64,000 bases of DNA from assembly GCA_001566965.1 (NCBI GenBank), contig LSNW01000012.1, positions 58,501 to 122,500 on the forward strand. Direction: 5' to 3'. This document shows positions 17,277-25,532 of this stretch, piece by piece. The position numbers and the translations under genes were made by a program. This DNA is from Methylothermaceae bacteria B42 (GTDB lineage Bacteria > Pseudomonadota > Gammaproteobacteria > Methylococcales > Methylothermaceae). Positions within the stretch are counted from its first letter, which is position 1. Each line of letters starts with the position of its first letter. Under the pieces are notes generated by a model. The model was not told the origin of the DNA. It made no database searches and saw only the letters and a list, made by a program, of their open reading frames with translations.

Positions 17277-18212
17277 ATGGCGCAAAAAATTCTTTATATG
17301 CTGGTTCCAGGTTCCAACGTGAGTCCCTTTGATGTTTCCATTGCTGCTGACTCCGGTTATGACCTGGTGATACCTCTGACAGGCATTAAAAATGAAGATG
17401 TCATCCCCACAATTCAAGATGCCATCTTTTGCCGAGCGCCAAAGAACTTCAATAACACAGGAATTTTCATCGGGGGGCGGAATGTCAATCTTGCCACCGA
17501 TATGATTGAGCGGGCCAAGAAAGCCATGGTGAGTAGTTTCCAGGCAGCGGTATTCGCCGATCCCAATGGCGCTTACACCACCTCGGCCAGTGTTGTGGCA
17601 CTGGTGGAAAAAACGCTCAAAGAGGCGCTGGGACAAGGGCTTGAAGGATTGAAAGTAGCTGTTTTTGGCAGCGGCCCGGTGGGTCTGTGTTCCGGGGTGT
17701 TGGCGGCCAAAGCGGGCGCCAGGCCTTATTTTTGCCAGCTCACCGCGGACGAACACGTCAAGGCTGCCAATCGGTTCTGTGAGCGTTACGAAGTGGAAGT
17801 CCCTTGGGTGAGCGCGGAAACCTACCGGGAAAAAATCGAGGCAGTCAAAAATGCCGATGTGATTCTCTGCGCCGTCAAAGCAGGCATCCGGGTGCTCGAT
17901 CAAGAAATTCTCGATCACGCTGCAAATTTAATTGTAGCCACCGACACCAATGCTGTCCCGCCCAGTGGCGTGGAAGGGGTCAATGCCCATGACAAGGGCG
18001 TCGTGGTGGAAACCGCCAGCGGCTCATTTAAAGGCATAGGTCCGCTGGCCATCGGCAATCTCAAGTACAAAACCCAAAACGGCCTGTTTAAAAAAATGCT
18101 GACTTCCGATAAAGCTGAAATGATTGATTTTGAAGATGCTTATCGTTTCGCGGTTTCGCTATTGAATAAAGTAGCAGTCAAAGATACCGACACATTGGAA
18201 GAAGTGGCGTAA
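17277..18212 (+). CDS. mtdB: NAD(P)-dependent methylene-tetrahydromethanopterin dehydrogenase
   Basis: Oxidises methylene-H4MPT to methenyl-H4MPT in the formaldehyde oxidation pathway of methylotrophs. The 311-residue product begins MAQKILYMLVPGSNVSPFDV and has the substrate-domain segment GIFIGGRNVNLATDM, then a Rossmann segment AVFGSGPVGLCSGVLAAKAG (about residues 125-144). The ability to use both NAD and NADP is family knowledge for MtdB, as opposed to MtdA. It stands alone, flanked by gaps of 241 and 320 bp. No other H4MPT-pathway gene is present in the window. This is the main marker of C1 metabolism here. Confidence 0.92.
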   Translation: MAQKILYMLVPGSNVSPFDVSIAADSGYDLVIPLTGIKNEDVIPTIQDAIFCRAPKNFNNTGIFIGGRNVNLATDMIERAKKAMVSSFQAAVFADPNGAYTTSASVVALVEKTLKEALGQGLEGLKVAVFGSGPVGLCSGVLAAKAGARPYFCQLTADEHVKAANRFCERYEVEVPWVSAETYREKIEAVKNADVILCAVKAGIRVLDQEILDHAANLIVATDTNAVPPSGVEGVNAHDKGVVVETASGSFKGIGPLAIGNLKYKTQNGLFKKMLTSDKAEMIDFEDAYRFAVSLLNKVAVKDTDTLEEVA

Positions 18213-18532
18213 ACAAGCATATTTCTGCTAACAGGAGGCGCTTAAATTAACAGACGAAATGGAAGGTTTTTTCAGCATACTCAATACCCGGTTCCAGTTC
18301 CCCGATCTTCAAGCAAAACGCCGTCTAAAATGAACTTGAAGCATCGGGCAATAGGAAGAGACGCCACAAAACCAGGCCGGAAATCAAAGCGAAAATCAAA
18401 ACAGCTTTTTGTGATTTCATAAAAATTTTGGCTAGCAGACTCAAAAACAAAATACATCCATCCCGTCAGTTTCCCTTCAGGTTAGGGCTGTTATAAAGAA
18501 ACCGTCACTAACAAGGCAAGGAGGTCATTGCC
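18213..18532. other. 320-bp gap between mtdB and the glycine-zipper lipoprotein gene
   Basis: I see no RNA gene, clear terminator or palindrome here. The only coding possibility is a 31-codon frame on the minus strand (separate entry). AGGAGG at 18232-18237 is followed by no suitable start codon. Confidence 0.5.
18325..18420 (-). CDS. Possible 31-residue membrane peptide
   Basis: ATG 18420 opens a frame of 31 codons, MKSQKAVLIFALISGLVLWR and so on, ending with TAG: two lysines, a single hydrophobic segment long enough to span a membrane, and a short polar tail. No Shine-Dalgarno sequence is visible upstream and I recognise no family, so it may be chance. Confidence 0.2.
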   Translation of the reverse strand: MKSQKAVLIFALISGLVLWRLFLLPDASSSF

Positions 18533-18856
18533 ATGGAAAAGAAAATCCTATTGTCCAGTGTAGGTTTTGGGCTCTTACTCAGTTTGGGTGGCTGTGCAAA
18601 CGTCAGCGGTCCTTATGCTTATCAAGGCGCCGCGGCGGGCGGGGCCATCGGCGCGGTGGCAGGCGCGTTGATTGACGATCACAACCGCTGGCGCGGAGCT
18701 GTGATTGGCAGTGCTCTCGGCGGGGCCATGGGCGCGGCAACCAGCGAAATTGCGGCGCGCTCGGCGCGGCAATCCTATAACAACAACCAACCGGTATATT
18801 ATCCTCGATATGAAGACAACCATTATCACCGGGATTACTACTATAGCCGGCGTTGA
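18533..18856 (+). CDS. Glycine-zipper outer-membrane lipoprotein
   Basis: 107-residue lipoprotein. The signal ends in lipobox LGGC (Cys22). Then comes a glycine-zipper segment (about residues 32-70, with GAAAGGAIGAVAGALI and GAVIGSALGGAMGAA, joined by a polar DDHNRWR turn) and a tail rich in Tyr, Asn, His and Arg. AGGAGG at 18521-18526 precedes the ATG at proper spacing. Such YmgG/SlyB-like proteins are associated with the envelope; no specific function can be assigned. Confidence 0.85.
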   Translation: MEKKILLSSVGFGLLLSLGGCANVSGPYAYQGAAAGGAIGAVAGALIDDHNRWRGAVIGSALGGAMGAATSEIAARSARQSYNNNQPVYYPRYEDNHYHRDYYYSRR

Positions 18857-18967
18857 AACCATAATAAACGGCGGGTCGGGTTAGCGTTGGCCTGGCCCGA
18901 TCTTGCTGATTGAGGAAGAATGACTTTCCCTCGATCCCGCGCTCACCACCTATCAATTTGCTTTTTC

Positions 18968-19061
18968 GGAGGCGGGGAAGGGGTTGCCGGACCGAAATAC
19001 GTCCATGAATTTAGGCCCGGAGCGGCCATCCATGGCCGCCCACAGCCCCTTCCCCGCCTCC
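18968..19061. repeat. Palindromic intergenic element, copy D (diverged core)
   Basis: Perfect 16-bp arms GGAGGCGGGGAAGGGG (18968-18983) and complement (19046-19061). The interior keeps the layout of the family in diverged form: GGACCGAAATACGTCCATG, then CGGCCA/TGGCCG hairpin, then CCACA. It lies between two convergent genes. Confidence 0.8.
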
Positions 19062-19090
19062 CCTGCGGAACTGGTGGCAAGGATCCCGCC

Positions 19091-20671
19091 CTAGAAACTA
19101 TCGGTTGTAGTTTCTTTGAGATGACACGCAAAATGTGCCGGAATATCACCCTTTAGCAGGCAACCGGGCTCCAGATAAGGAAAAATTTGATCGTAGCGGC
19201 GGATTTCGGCCTGGCTGACGCGGCGGAAGATGTGGGTTCGGTTGAGTTCGCTGGGATGACGCAGACCCGCCGAGGAAAGCAGATCGGCGGTGGCGTGGAT
19301 GGTTTTGGCGTGGTAGTTGGCCACCCGCTTGGCCTTGTCTTTCACTACCAGGCCGTAATACAGCCGTGGGTCTTGGGTGGCGACACCGGTGGGGCAGCGG
19401 TTGCTGTTGCAGGTGAGGGAATGGACACAGCCAAGGGCCAACATCATGCCCCGGGCGCTGTTGCAAAGGTCCGCCCCCAAGGCCAGATTTTTGACCAAAT
19501 GAAATCCGGTGAGGATTTTGCCGGAGGCGATGACGCGGATATGGGACCTAAGGCCGTATCCAGTCAAGCAATCGACGACAAATGCCAAGGCTTCGCGAAG
19601 CGGCATGCCAACGGAATTGGAATATTCCAGCGGCGCCGCTCCGGTGCCGCCTTCGCCGCCATCGACAGTGATAAAGTCCGGCAGGATGCCGCTTTCCACC
19701 ATGGCCTGACATAGGGCGATAAATTCGCTGCAACGGCCGATGGCCAGTTTGAAACCCACCGGTTTGCCGCCGGAAAGATCGCGCAGTTGCTCGATAAACG
19801 CCGTCAATCCCAAAGGGGAATCAAAAGCGCTGTGAGCGGAGGGAGAGTTGATTTGGGTATGGGGCGGGACGCCTCGAATCCTGGCAATTTCCGGAGTGTT
19901 TTTTCCCGCCGGCAGGATACCGCCGTGGCCGGGTTTGGCGCCTTGGGAAAGTTTAATTTCAATCATTTTGACCACTTCCAGCCGCGCTTTTTCCTGAAAG
20001 GTTTCCGGGCAAAAATTGCCATGCCTGTCGCGGCAGCCGAAATACGCGGTGCCAATCTGCCAGATCAGATCACCCCCGTGGGCCAGGTGATAGGGGCTGA
20101 TGCCGCCTTCTCCGGTATTGTGGGCGAATCCTCCCATCCTGGCCCCCAAATTGAGGGCTTCGATAGCGGTGGGACTGAGAGAACCAAAACTCATAGCCGA
20201 GATATTGAAGATGCTCGCCTGGTAAGGCCGGGTGCATCGAGGCCCGCCAATCGTCACCTGCAGTTCATTTTTCATCACCTCCACATCGATGGCGGCAAGG
20301 GAATGGCCAATCCATTCGTAGCCGCTGCGGTAAACATCCACCCGCGTGCCGTAGGGCACGGTTTCCTGGGTATTTTTGGCGCGTTGGTAGACGATACTGC
20401 GGAACATCCGGTTGATGGGCATGCCCTCAGTATCCGACTCGATGAAATATTGTCGTACAAAAGGCCGGAAAAACTCCATCACCCAACGGAAACGGCCAAT
20501 TAGTGGGAAGTTCCGGCGGATGGAATGGCGGGTCTGAAGCATGTCATAGAAGCCGGTGACCACCATCGGCATAATGACAACCAGGGACCAAAGAATCGGC
20601 GGCCAAAGAAATTGGACAGCGGCTATTCCACCCAACAGCAACAGACTGACAACAACAAATGTTCGCCGCAT
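19091..20671 (-). CDS. FMN-binding glutamate synthase-like membrane protein
   Basis: 526-residue protein with two N-terminal membrane helices (about residues 5-45) and a GltB-type FMN barrel (about 85-500). Landmarks: ISAMSFGSLSPTAIEALNLG, NTGEGGISPYH, KPGHGGILPAGK, VDGGEGGTGAAP and CNSNRCPTGVATQ; the last matches the iron-sulfur loop region of glutamate synthase. It lacks the glutaminase and NADPH domains, so it is not a complete glutamate synthase; the physiological substrate is unknown. Start ATG 20671. Confidence 0.88.
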   Translation of the reverse strand: MRRTFVVVSLLLLGGIAAVQFLWPPILWSLVVIMPMVVTGFYDMLQTRHSIRRNFPLIGRFRWVMEFFRPFVRQYFIESDTEGMPINRMFRSIVYQRAKNTQETVPYGTRVDVYRSGYEWIGHSLAAIDVEVMKNELQVTIGGPRCTRPYQASIFNISAMSFGSLSPTAIEALNLGARMGGFAHNTGEGGISPYHLAHGGDLIWQIGTAYFGCRDRHGNFCPETFQEKARLEVVKMIEIKLSQGAKPGHGGILPAGKNTPEIARIRGVPPHTQINSPSAHSAFDSPLGLTAFIEQLRDLSGGKPVGFKLAIGRCSEFIALCQAMVESGILPDFITVDGGEGGTGAAPLEYSNSVGMPLREALAFVVDCLTGYGLRSHIRVIASGKILTGFHLVKNLALGADLCNSARGMMLALGCVHSLTCNSNRCPTGVATQDPRLYYGLVVKDKAKRVANYHAKTIHATADLLSSAGLRHPSELNRTHIFRRVSQAEIRRYDQIFPYLEPGCLLKGDIPAHFACHLKETTTDSF

Positions 20672-20760
20672 TACTCCATCTCAATCAAATGAAGTTCAGT
20701 AAGGTTATTGTGATTGGCCTTTATGCCAGCATGCATTAATTTATATAATGGCATATAGTG

Positions 20761-20859
20761 GCATTGGGGGATGGTATTCGGGGTGTACGCGACCTGGACG
20801 GTCGCGTCCAAGCGCCCAGGGATGGGTTCACAGCGTCCCCGAATACCATTCCCCAATGC
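20761..20859. repeat. Palindromic intergenic element, copy E
   Basis: Arms 20761-20783 (GCATTGGGGGATGGTATTCG...) and 20837-20859 pair in 22 of 23 positions. The minus-strand interior reads GACGCTGTGAACCCATCC, CTGGGCGCTTGGA, hairpin CGCGAC/GTCGCG, then TACACC. It lies between two genes transcribed in the same (minus) direction. Confidence 0.9.
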
Positions 20860-20888
20860 ACATACAGCAGTGGTCTTTACCCGTCGTT

Positions 20889-23036
20889 TTAACCTAGCCG
20901 CCACCTATGATAACGCGCCAGCAAGCCCATGAGCCATTGGGGAGTATGTGCCCTGCGCCAGACGCCGGCGGCATATTTGTTGGCCTCCGCCAAGGTGGGG
21001 TAAATGTGAATCGTACCCAGGATTTTATTCAACCCCAAACCGTGCTTCATGGCCAAGACAAATTCGGCGATCAGCTCGCCCGCCGCTTCTCCGGCAATGG
21101 TCACCCCCAAAATCCGATCCTTGCCCGGTGGTGTAATGACTTTAACAAAACCTTCCGTCTCGCCATCCGCGATGGCGCGGTCCAACTCCTTCAATGGGTA
21201 AACGCTGACTTCGTGGGGGATTCCCCGGGCTTTGGCTTCCTGCTCATTCAAACCCACCCGCGCTATTTCGGGCTCGGTAAAGGTGGCCCAGGGAATCACC
21301 GAATAATCAACTCGGCTTTTCTTGAAATCACCCAACAGGGCATTGATCACCGCGAACCAGGCTTGATGAGCCGCGGTATGCGTGAACTGAAAGGGACCGG
21401 CCACATCACCGCAAGCATAGATATTGGGATAACGAGTCTCCAAATATTCGTTGGTCTCGATTGTGCCTCGGTCAGTCAGGGAAATTCCCAGTTCCTCCAG
21501 GCCGAAACCCTCCGTATTGGCGGTACGGCCGATGGCCACCAGCACTTGGTCAAAAGGGATGCGTACTTCTTGTCCCTGATGCTCCGCAAGCAAAATTTTC
21601 TCACTATTCTCCCAAAGAAAACGGACCACCAGATGTTCCAGCCGCAAGTCAATTCCTTCGGCCCGGAAGCGGTCCATGACCATTTGTGAGGCTTCCGGGT
21701 CTTCGCGGCCCAACAAGCGTGAATTTTTCTCCACTTGGATGACTTGACTACCCAGGCGCGCGAAGCACTGGCTCAGTTCGCAACCGATGGGACCGCCACC
21801 AAGGACAAGCAAACGTTTGGGCAATACACGCAGGTTCCAGACGGTGTCGGAAGTCACGTAACCCACCTCTTCCAGCCCGGGAATAGGTGGCACGAAAGGC
21901 CGCGCGCCCGTGGCAATAATGATGGCGCGGGTGGTGAGCGTGCGTTCTCCCTCGGCGGTCTTCACCTTGACTTGCCAGGGAGAGACAATTTCAGCCTCTC
22001 CCTGGAGAACCTCTACCCCCAGCCGGGTATAACGCTCCACCGAGTCGTGGGGTTCGACGGTTTTAATGACTTGCCGTACCCGCTCCATCACTTCGGCAAA
22101 GTCAAATTCCGCCTCCGCCTTGCGAATTCCGAGCGCTCCCGCACGCCGGATCTGAGCCAGCAAGCGGGTGGTACGGATAAGCGCCTTGGACGGCACACAG
22201 CCCGTATTGAGGCAATCGCCACCCATGCGGTCTTTTTCCACCAGCGTGACGTTGGCCTTCATCACCGCCGCCAGGTAAGCCGAAGAGAGCCCCGCCGAAC
22301 CGGCACCGATGACAATCAGGTTGCGGTCGAAACGCCGCGGCCTGGGCCAACGGGCCAATATTCGGCGCGCCTTGACCTTCTCAACCAGCCATTTGGCAAT
22401 CCATGGAAACAACCCCAGCAGGGCAAACGAACCCAACAAGGTGGGGGAAAGAATATCTCCGGCCGATTCGATCCGGGCCAGTTGCGTACCCGCATTGACA
22501 TAAACGACCGTCCCCGGCAGCATCCCCACTTGACTGACCCAATAGAAAGTACGCACCGGCATGGCGGTCAGGCCCATCGCCAAATTAATCACAAAGAAGG
22601 GAAATACCGGCACCAGACGCAAGGTAAAAAGATAAAACGGACCATCACTGCGGATACCTTCATCGATAGCCCGCAAGCGATCCCCAAAGTGCCGCCGCAC
22701 CCAATCGCGAAGTACAAAACGGGCCACCAGAAAAGCCAGGGTCGCCCCAATACTGGAAGCAAAGGACACAATCACCGTTCCCCACAAAAGCCCGAAGACC
22801 GCTCCCCCAGCCAACGTCAAAACCGCCGCGCCCGGCAGGGACAAGGCGGTAACCGCAATATAGATCAACCCATACCACAAGGCGGCAAGCCAGGGGTGGG
22901 CATTGCGGTAGGCATCGATAGCCGCCTGTTGTGCCTTTAAACTTTCCAGGGTCAAAAAGCGCTGCAAATCAAAAATAAAAAAAGCGGCCACCAGACCCAT
23001 CAGGATTAAAAGACTTAACAGACGGAGTCGATTCAT
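20889..23036 (-). CDS. VTT-domain membrane protein fused to dihydrolipoamide/mercuric-reductase-like flavoprotein
   Basis: 715 residues in two parts. Residues 1-225 are a TVP38/TMEM64 (VTT, DedA-like) membrane domain with five or six helices and motifs LPGAAVLTLAGGAVFG and FFVINLAMGLTAMP. Residues 236-715 are a pyridine nucleotide-disulfide oxidoreductase: FAD motif GAGSAG (244-249), redox-active C275-x4-C280 in GGDCLNTGCVPSK, NAD motif GGGPIGCELSQ, and dimer domain with HIYPTLAEA. The second His-Pro pair typical of lipoamide dehydrogenase active sites is replaced by HIYPT, as in mercuric-reductase-like groups. The electron acceptor is unknown. Confidence 0.88.
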   Translation of the reverse strand: MNRLRLLSLLILMGLVAAFFIFDLQRFLTLESLKAQQAAIDAYRNAHPWLAALWYGLIYIAVTALSLPGAAVLTLAGGAVFGLLWGTVIVSFASSIGATLAFLVARFVLRDWVRRHFGDRLRAIDEGIRSDGPFYLFTLRLVPVFPFFVINLAMGLTAMPVRTFYWVSQVGMLPGTVVYVNAGTQLARIESAGDILSPTLLGSFALLGLFPWIAKWLVEKVKARRILARWPRPRRFDRNLIVIGAGSAGLSSAYLAAVMKANVTLVEKDRMGGDCLNTGCVPSKALIRTTRLLAQIRRAGALGIRKAEAEFDFAEVMERVRQVIKTVEPHDSVERYTRLGVEVLQGEAEIVSPWQVKVKTAEGERTLTTRAIIIATGARPFVPPIPGLEEVGYVTSDTVWNLRVLPKRLLVLGGGPIGCELSQCFARLGSQVIQVEKNSRLLGREDPEASQMVMDRFRAEGIDLRLEHLVVRFLWENSEKILLAEHQGQEVRIPFDQVLVAIGRTANTEGFGLEELGISLTDRGTIETNEYLETRYPNIYACGDVAGPFQFTHTAAHQAWFAVINALLGDFKKSRVDYSVIPWATFTEPEIARVGLNEQEAKARGIPHEVSVYPLKELDRAIADGETEGFVKVITPPGKDRILGVTIAGEAAGELIAEFVLAMKHGLGLNKILGTIHIYPTLAEANKYAAGVWRRAHTPQWLMGLLARYHRWRLG

Positions 23037-23214
23037 TAATAATCTCCTTTAAGAAGTCATTGTCGTTCAAGATTTCCGCTGATTGGTCTACTAAACGCCT
23101 ATCTTCTTACAAGGAGGCGCATAACACCGTGTTTTTGCTGCTGAGATTTGGAAGAAGGGATCGTGTTAAAATCCTTGATATTTTTTAAATAAACCGGCTG
23201 AGTGGTACGTTACC

Positions 23215-23417
23215 ATGGCAACCCTTGATGTAGGAAAAATGAGCAAGATTGAACGCCTCCGGATTATGGAAGCCATATGGAATTCCCTCCTCCATGATGA
23301 AAGCGGCATCGAATCACCAAATTGGCATGAAAACGTTTGCAAAAAAGAAAAAGAAAGGTTGAACAGGGAAAATCCCAATTTCTTTCTTTGGAGGAAGTGA
23401 AATCGATCAATCAATGA
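23215..23417 (+). pseudogene. Addiction-module antitoxin gene with 3' frameshift
   Basis: The open frame from ATG 23215 reads KIERLRIMEAIWNSLLHDES, matching the N-terminal helix of short addiction-module antitoxins (the consensus ends with NP...SWEEVK). The frame continues to ENPNFFLWRK and stops at 23400. Reading one frame over from about 23379 gives FLSLEEVKSINQ with stop at 23415-23417, which restores the family C-terminus. I infer a one-base insertion in the T/C-rich stretch 23379-23389. The restored stop overlaps the ATG of the following toxin-like remnant (ATGA), a normal operon junction. Confidence 0.6.
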
Positions 23418-23494
23418 ATATTAAGCACATCCAAATATTATCGGATGCCTTGGATGATTTGTTAGTAGGTCATAACCAGTCAATTACAGGTAAT
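23414..23494 (+). pseudogene. ParE/RelE-like toxin remnant
   Basis: ATG 23414 starts the peptide MNIKHIQILSDALDDLLVGH, which resembles the first strand and helix of ParE/RelE toxins paired with the preceding antitoxin family (typical pattern ILS.A..DL..G..FYE). The similarity ends after about 20 codons and the next real gene begins at 23496, so the catalytic part has been lost. The call depends on a short match and on the position directly behind an antitoxin-like gene. Confidence 0.45.
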
Positions 23495-23495
23495 C

Positions 23496-23996
23496 ATGCG
23501 TCTCTTCAATATCTTGCTTTTCACCACTTTACTTCTCTTGGCCGGCTGCGCCAATTTGTCCACCTTTGAGCAACCCAGGGTTTCCGTAGTCGATGTCCAG
23601 CTCCAGGGGGGCAAATTGCTGGCCCAAAAATTTCTGGTGACCCTGCGGATCGACAATCCCAATGATTATGGCTTCAACATCAACGGGGCGGTGGTGGACG
23701 TTTTTTTGAACGACCAACCCCTGGCCCGCGGCCTCAGTAACCAAAAAGTCTCCGTTCCCGAATATGGCAGCGCCGATATCAACGTAATCGCCACGGTACA
23801 AGTTCTGGATATGTTCAAGCAAATCATGGCCCTGGGCACTCAACGGGCCATTGATTACCAGGTAAAGGGGCACATGAACGTCAGCCGGGGCTGGACGGGC
23901 GATATCCGAATCCCTTTTGAACAGAAAGGGGAGTTGGATTTTTGGCGTTTCATTGGTGAACAGGCGGTTCCCCAACCGCTGAACGAGGACTATTAA
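23496..23996 (+). CDS. LEA type 2 (WHy-domain) lipoprotein
   Basis: 166-residue lipoprotein with lipobox LLAGC (Cys18) and one LEA_2/WHy beta-sandwich (about residues 28-145), with the family motif TLRIDNPNDYGFNINGA and the repeat pattern VPEYGSADINV. WHy proteins are linked with desiccation or other stress protection; here the role is unknown. Start ATG 23496 gives a standard signal peptide. Its upstream region is the truncated toxin gene, so its promoter may lie in or before that remnant. Confidence 0.85.
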   Translation: MRLFNILLFTTLLLLAGCANLSTFEQPRVSVVDVQLQGGKLLAQKFLVTLRIDNPNDYGFNINGAVVDVFLNDQPLARGLSNQKVSVPEYGSADINVIATVQVLDMFKQIMALGTQRAIDYQVKGHMNVSRGWTGDIRIPFEQKGELDFWRFIGEQAVPQPLNEDY

Positions 23997-24008
23997 ACCC
24001 ATTGCAAG

Positions 24009-24584
24009 GTGACATTCATGGTTGCCAATTTGAACGATAGCAAACGCTGGACTTATCAAGACTATCTCCAGTTTAAAGATGACAAGCGTTATGAAATTCT
24101 GGATGGAGAATTGCGCGATATGACGCCTGCACCCTCTGTCAGTCACCAATCGTGCTCCCGTAACCAGGAATTTTGTTTTCTGGAATATGCCCGCGCCCGG
24201 CAATGGGATTATGTTTTTGACGCACCCATTGACGTGATTCTCTGTGAAGACAATGTGGTTCAGCCAGATATTGTTCTGGTCAGCGAAGCCCGAAAAGCCC
24301 TTATCCAGGAACGCGGCATTTTCGGCGCGCCTAATCTGGTGGTGGAAATCATCTCTCCCTCCTCGGTGCATTATGACTATTTGGTCAAAAAAACCCTTTA
24401 CGAGAAGTTTGAGGTGAAGGAATACTGGATTGTCGATCCCGCCAACCGTAGCGTAGAAGTGTTGGGGCTCAAGGAAGGTAAATTCGAATCTGTCTGTTTC
24501 GTATGCGAATCAGGAACCGCGCACTCTGCTCTCTTGTCTGATTTTCAAGTCACTTTGGAAGACATCTTTTCCCAAGGGATGTGA
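24009..24584 (+). CDS. Uma2 family endonuclease-like protein (DUF820)
   Basis: 191 residues with the PD-(D/E)xK-type Uma2 fold: N-terminal RYEILDGELRDM, then VVQPDIVLVSEA (acidic residue of the site), PNLVVEIISPSS (E-x-hydrophobic-S) and KKTLYEKFEVKEYWIVDP. These are the usual conserved blocks of DUF820 proteins, which are abundant in cyanobacteria and scattered elsewhere. The internal ATG at 24018 is an alternative start. No partner gene is apparent, and nuclease activity is only predicted for most members. Confidence 0.85.
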   Translation: MTFMVANLNDSKRWTYQDYLQFKDDKRYEILDGELRDMTPAPSVSHQSCSRNQEFCFLEYARARQWDYVFDAPIDVILCEDNVVQPDIVLVSEARKALIQERGIFGAPNLVVEIISPSSVHYDYLVKKTLYEKFEVKEYWIVDPANRSVEVLGLKEGKFESVCFVCESGTAHSALLSDFQVTLEDIFSQGM

Positions 24585-24608
24585 GTCAAACGTCTTCCCC
24601 ATCCATAC

Positions 24609-25463
24609 ATGACAAAACCTTTAACCATCACTAATCACAACCGCGATAGCGCGGGGATGACTTATGTTTATCCTGTGGTTTCCCGCCGCGCTGGCGGGAT
24701 TTCCATCGGCATCAATTTCAATTCCAACAATGCCTGCAACTGGCGCTGTATTTACTGCCAAGTGCCCAATCTCAAGCGGGGCGCCGCGCCGGCCGTTGAT
24801 TTGACTTTGTTGGAAGAAGAGCTCAGATCCCTGTTGGCCGACATCGATTCCGGCGTTTTTTACCAGCGTTTTGAAGTCCCGCCGCGATATCGAGAGTTAC
24901 GGGATATCGCCATTTCCGGCAATGGGGAACCCACCAGCCTCAAGGATTTCCACCAGGTCATCGCCCATCTGGGCACTTTATTCGAGCGCTTGAATGTGCC
25001 CCAAAACCTGAATAAAGTCATCATCAGTAATGGCAGCCTGGTCCATCGTGAACCGGTGCAAAAGGGCCTGAACCTGTGGGGGGAAATAGGCGGGCAATTG
25101 TGGTTCAAACTCGATAGCGCCACCCCAAAAGGTATGCGCCAAATCAATCAGGCCGCCATAACGCCGGAGCGGGTGATGACCCATTTGCAAACCGCCGCGC
25201 ACTGTTGCCCCACTTGGCTGCAAAGCTGCCTATTTACTCTCGACGGTCAATTACCGAAAGCTGAAGAACAGCATGCCTATCTGGATTTTCTCCGTCAGGC
25301 CCGGCAGCGTGGAATTGCCTTGCAAGGAGTCATGCTTTATAGCCTGGCGCGCCCTTCCATGCAGCCGCAGGCGCATCGTTTGGGGCCGGTTCCCGAGGCT
25401 TGGTTGAGTTCATTCGCCCAGAAGATCCGTAATTTAGGAATCACGGTTAAAATGACGCCATAA
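24609..25463 (+). CDS. Radical SAM protein
   Basis: 284-residue radical SAM enzyme. The cluster motif is C43-N-W-R-C47-I-Y-C50 (CX3CX2C), followed by DIAISGNGEPTSL, which matches the SAM-binding GGE-like motif, and KLDSATPKGMRQIN. It lacks an obvious auxiliary cluster. The segment GINFNSNNACNWRCIYCQ resembles a group of uncharacterised proteins of about this length; the substrate is not known. It is flanked by the Uma2 gene and a glycosyltransferase-like gene, without overlap, so the context gives no clear lead. Confidence 0.8.
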   Translation: MTKPLTITNHNRDSAGMTYVYPVVSRRAGGISIGINFNSNNACNWRCIYCQVPNLKRGAAPAVDLTLLEEELRSLLADIDSGVFYQRFEVPPRYRELRDIAISGNGEPTSLKDFHQVIAHLGTLFERLNVPQNLNKVIISNGSLVHREPVQKGLNLWGEIGGQLWFKLDSATPKGMRQINQAAITPERVMTHLQTAAHCCPTWLQSCLFTLDGQLPKAEEQHAYLDFLRQARQRGIALQGVMLYSLARPSMQPQAHRLGPVPEAWLSSFAQKIRNLGITVKMTP

Positions 25464-25532
25464 CCCTATCGATTTCAGGGATTTAATTCAGTAAACTTTA
25501 CATTTCATCCTTCGGGCAGAGAGGTTTTCATC

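Noticed and set aside
21735..22940. 401-codon frame antisense to the VTT/flavoprotein fusion
   Set aside because: Low-complexity Gln/His/Arg/Pro composition typical of the antisense of a GC-rich gene; the minus-strand protein is clearly real.
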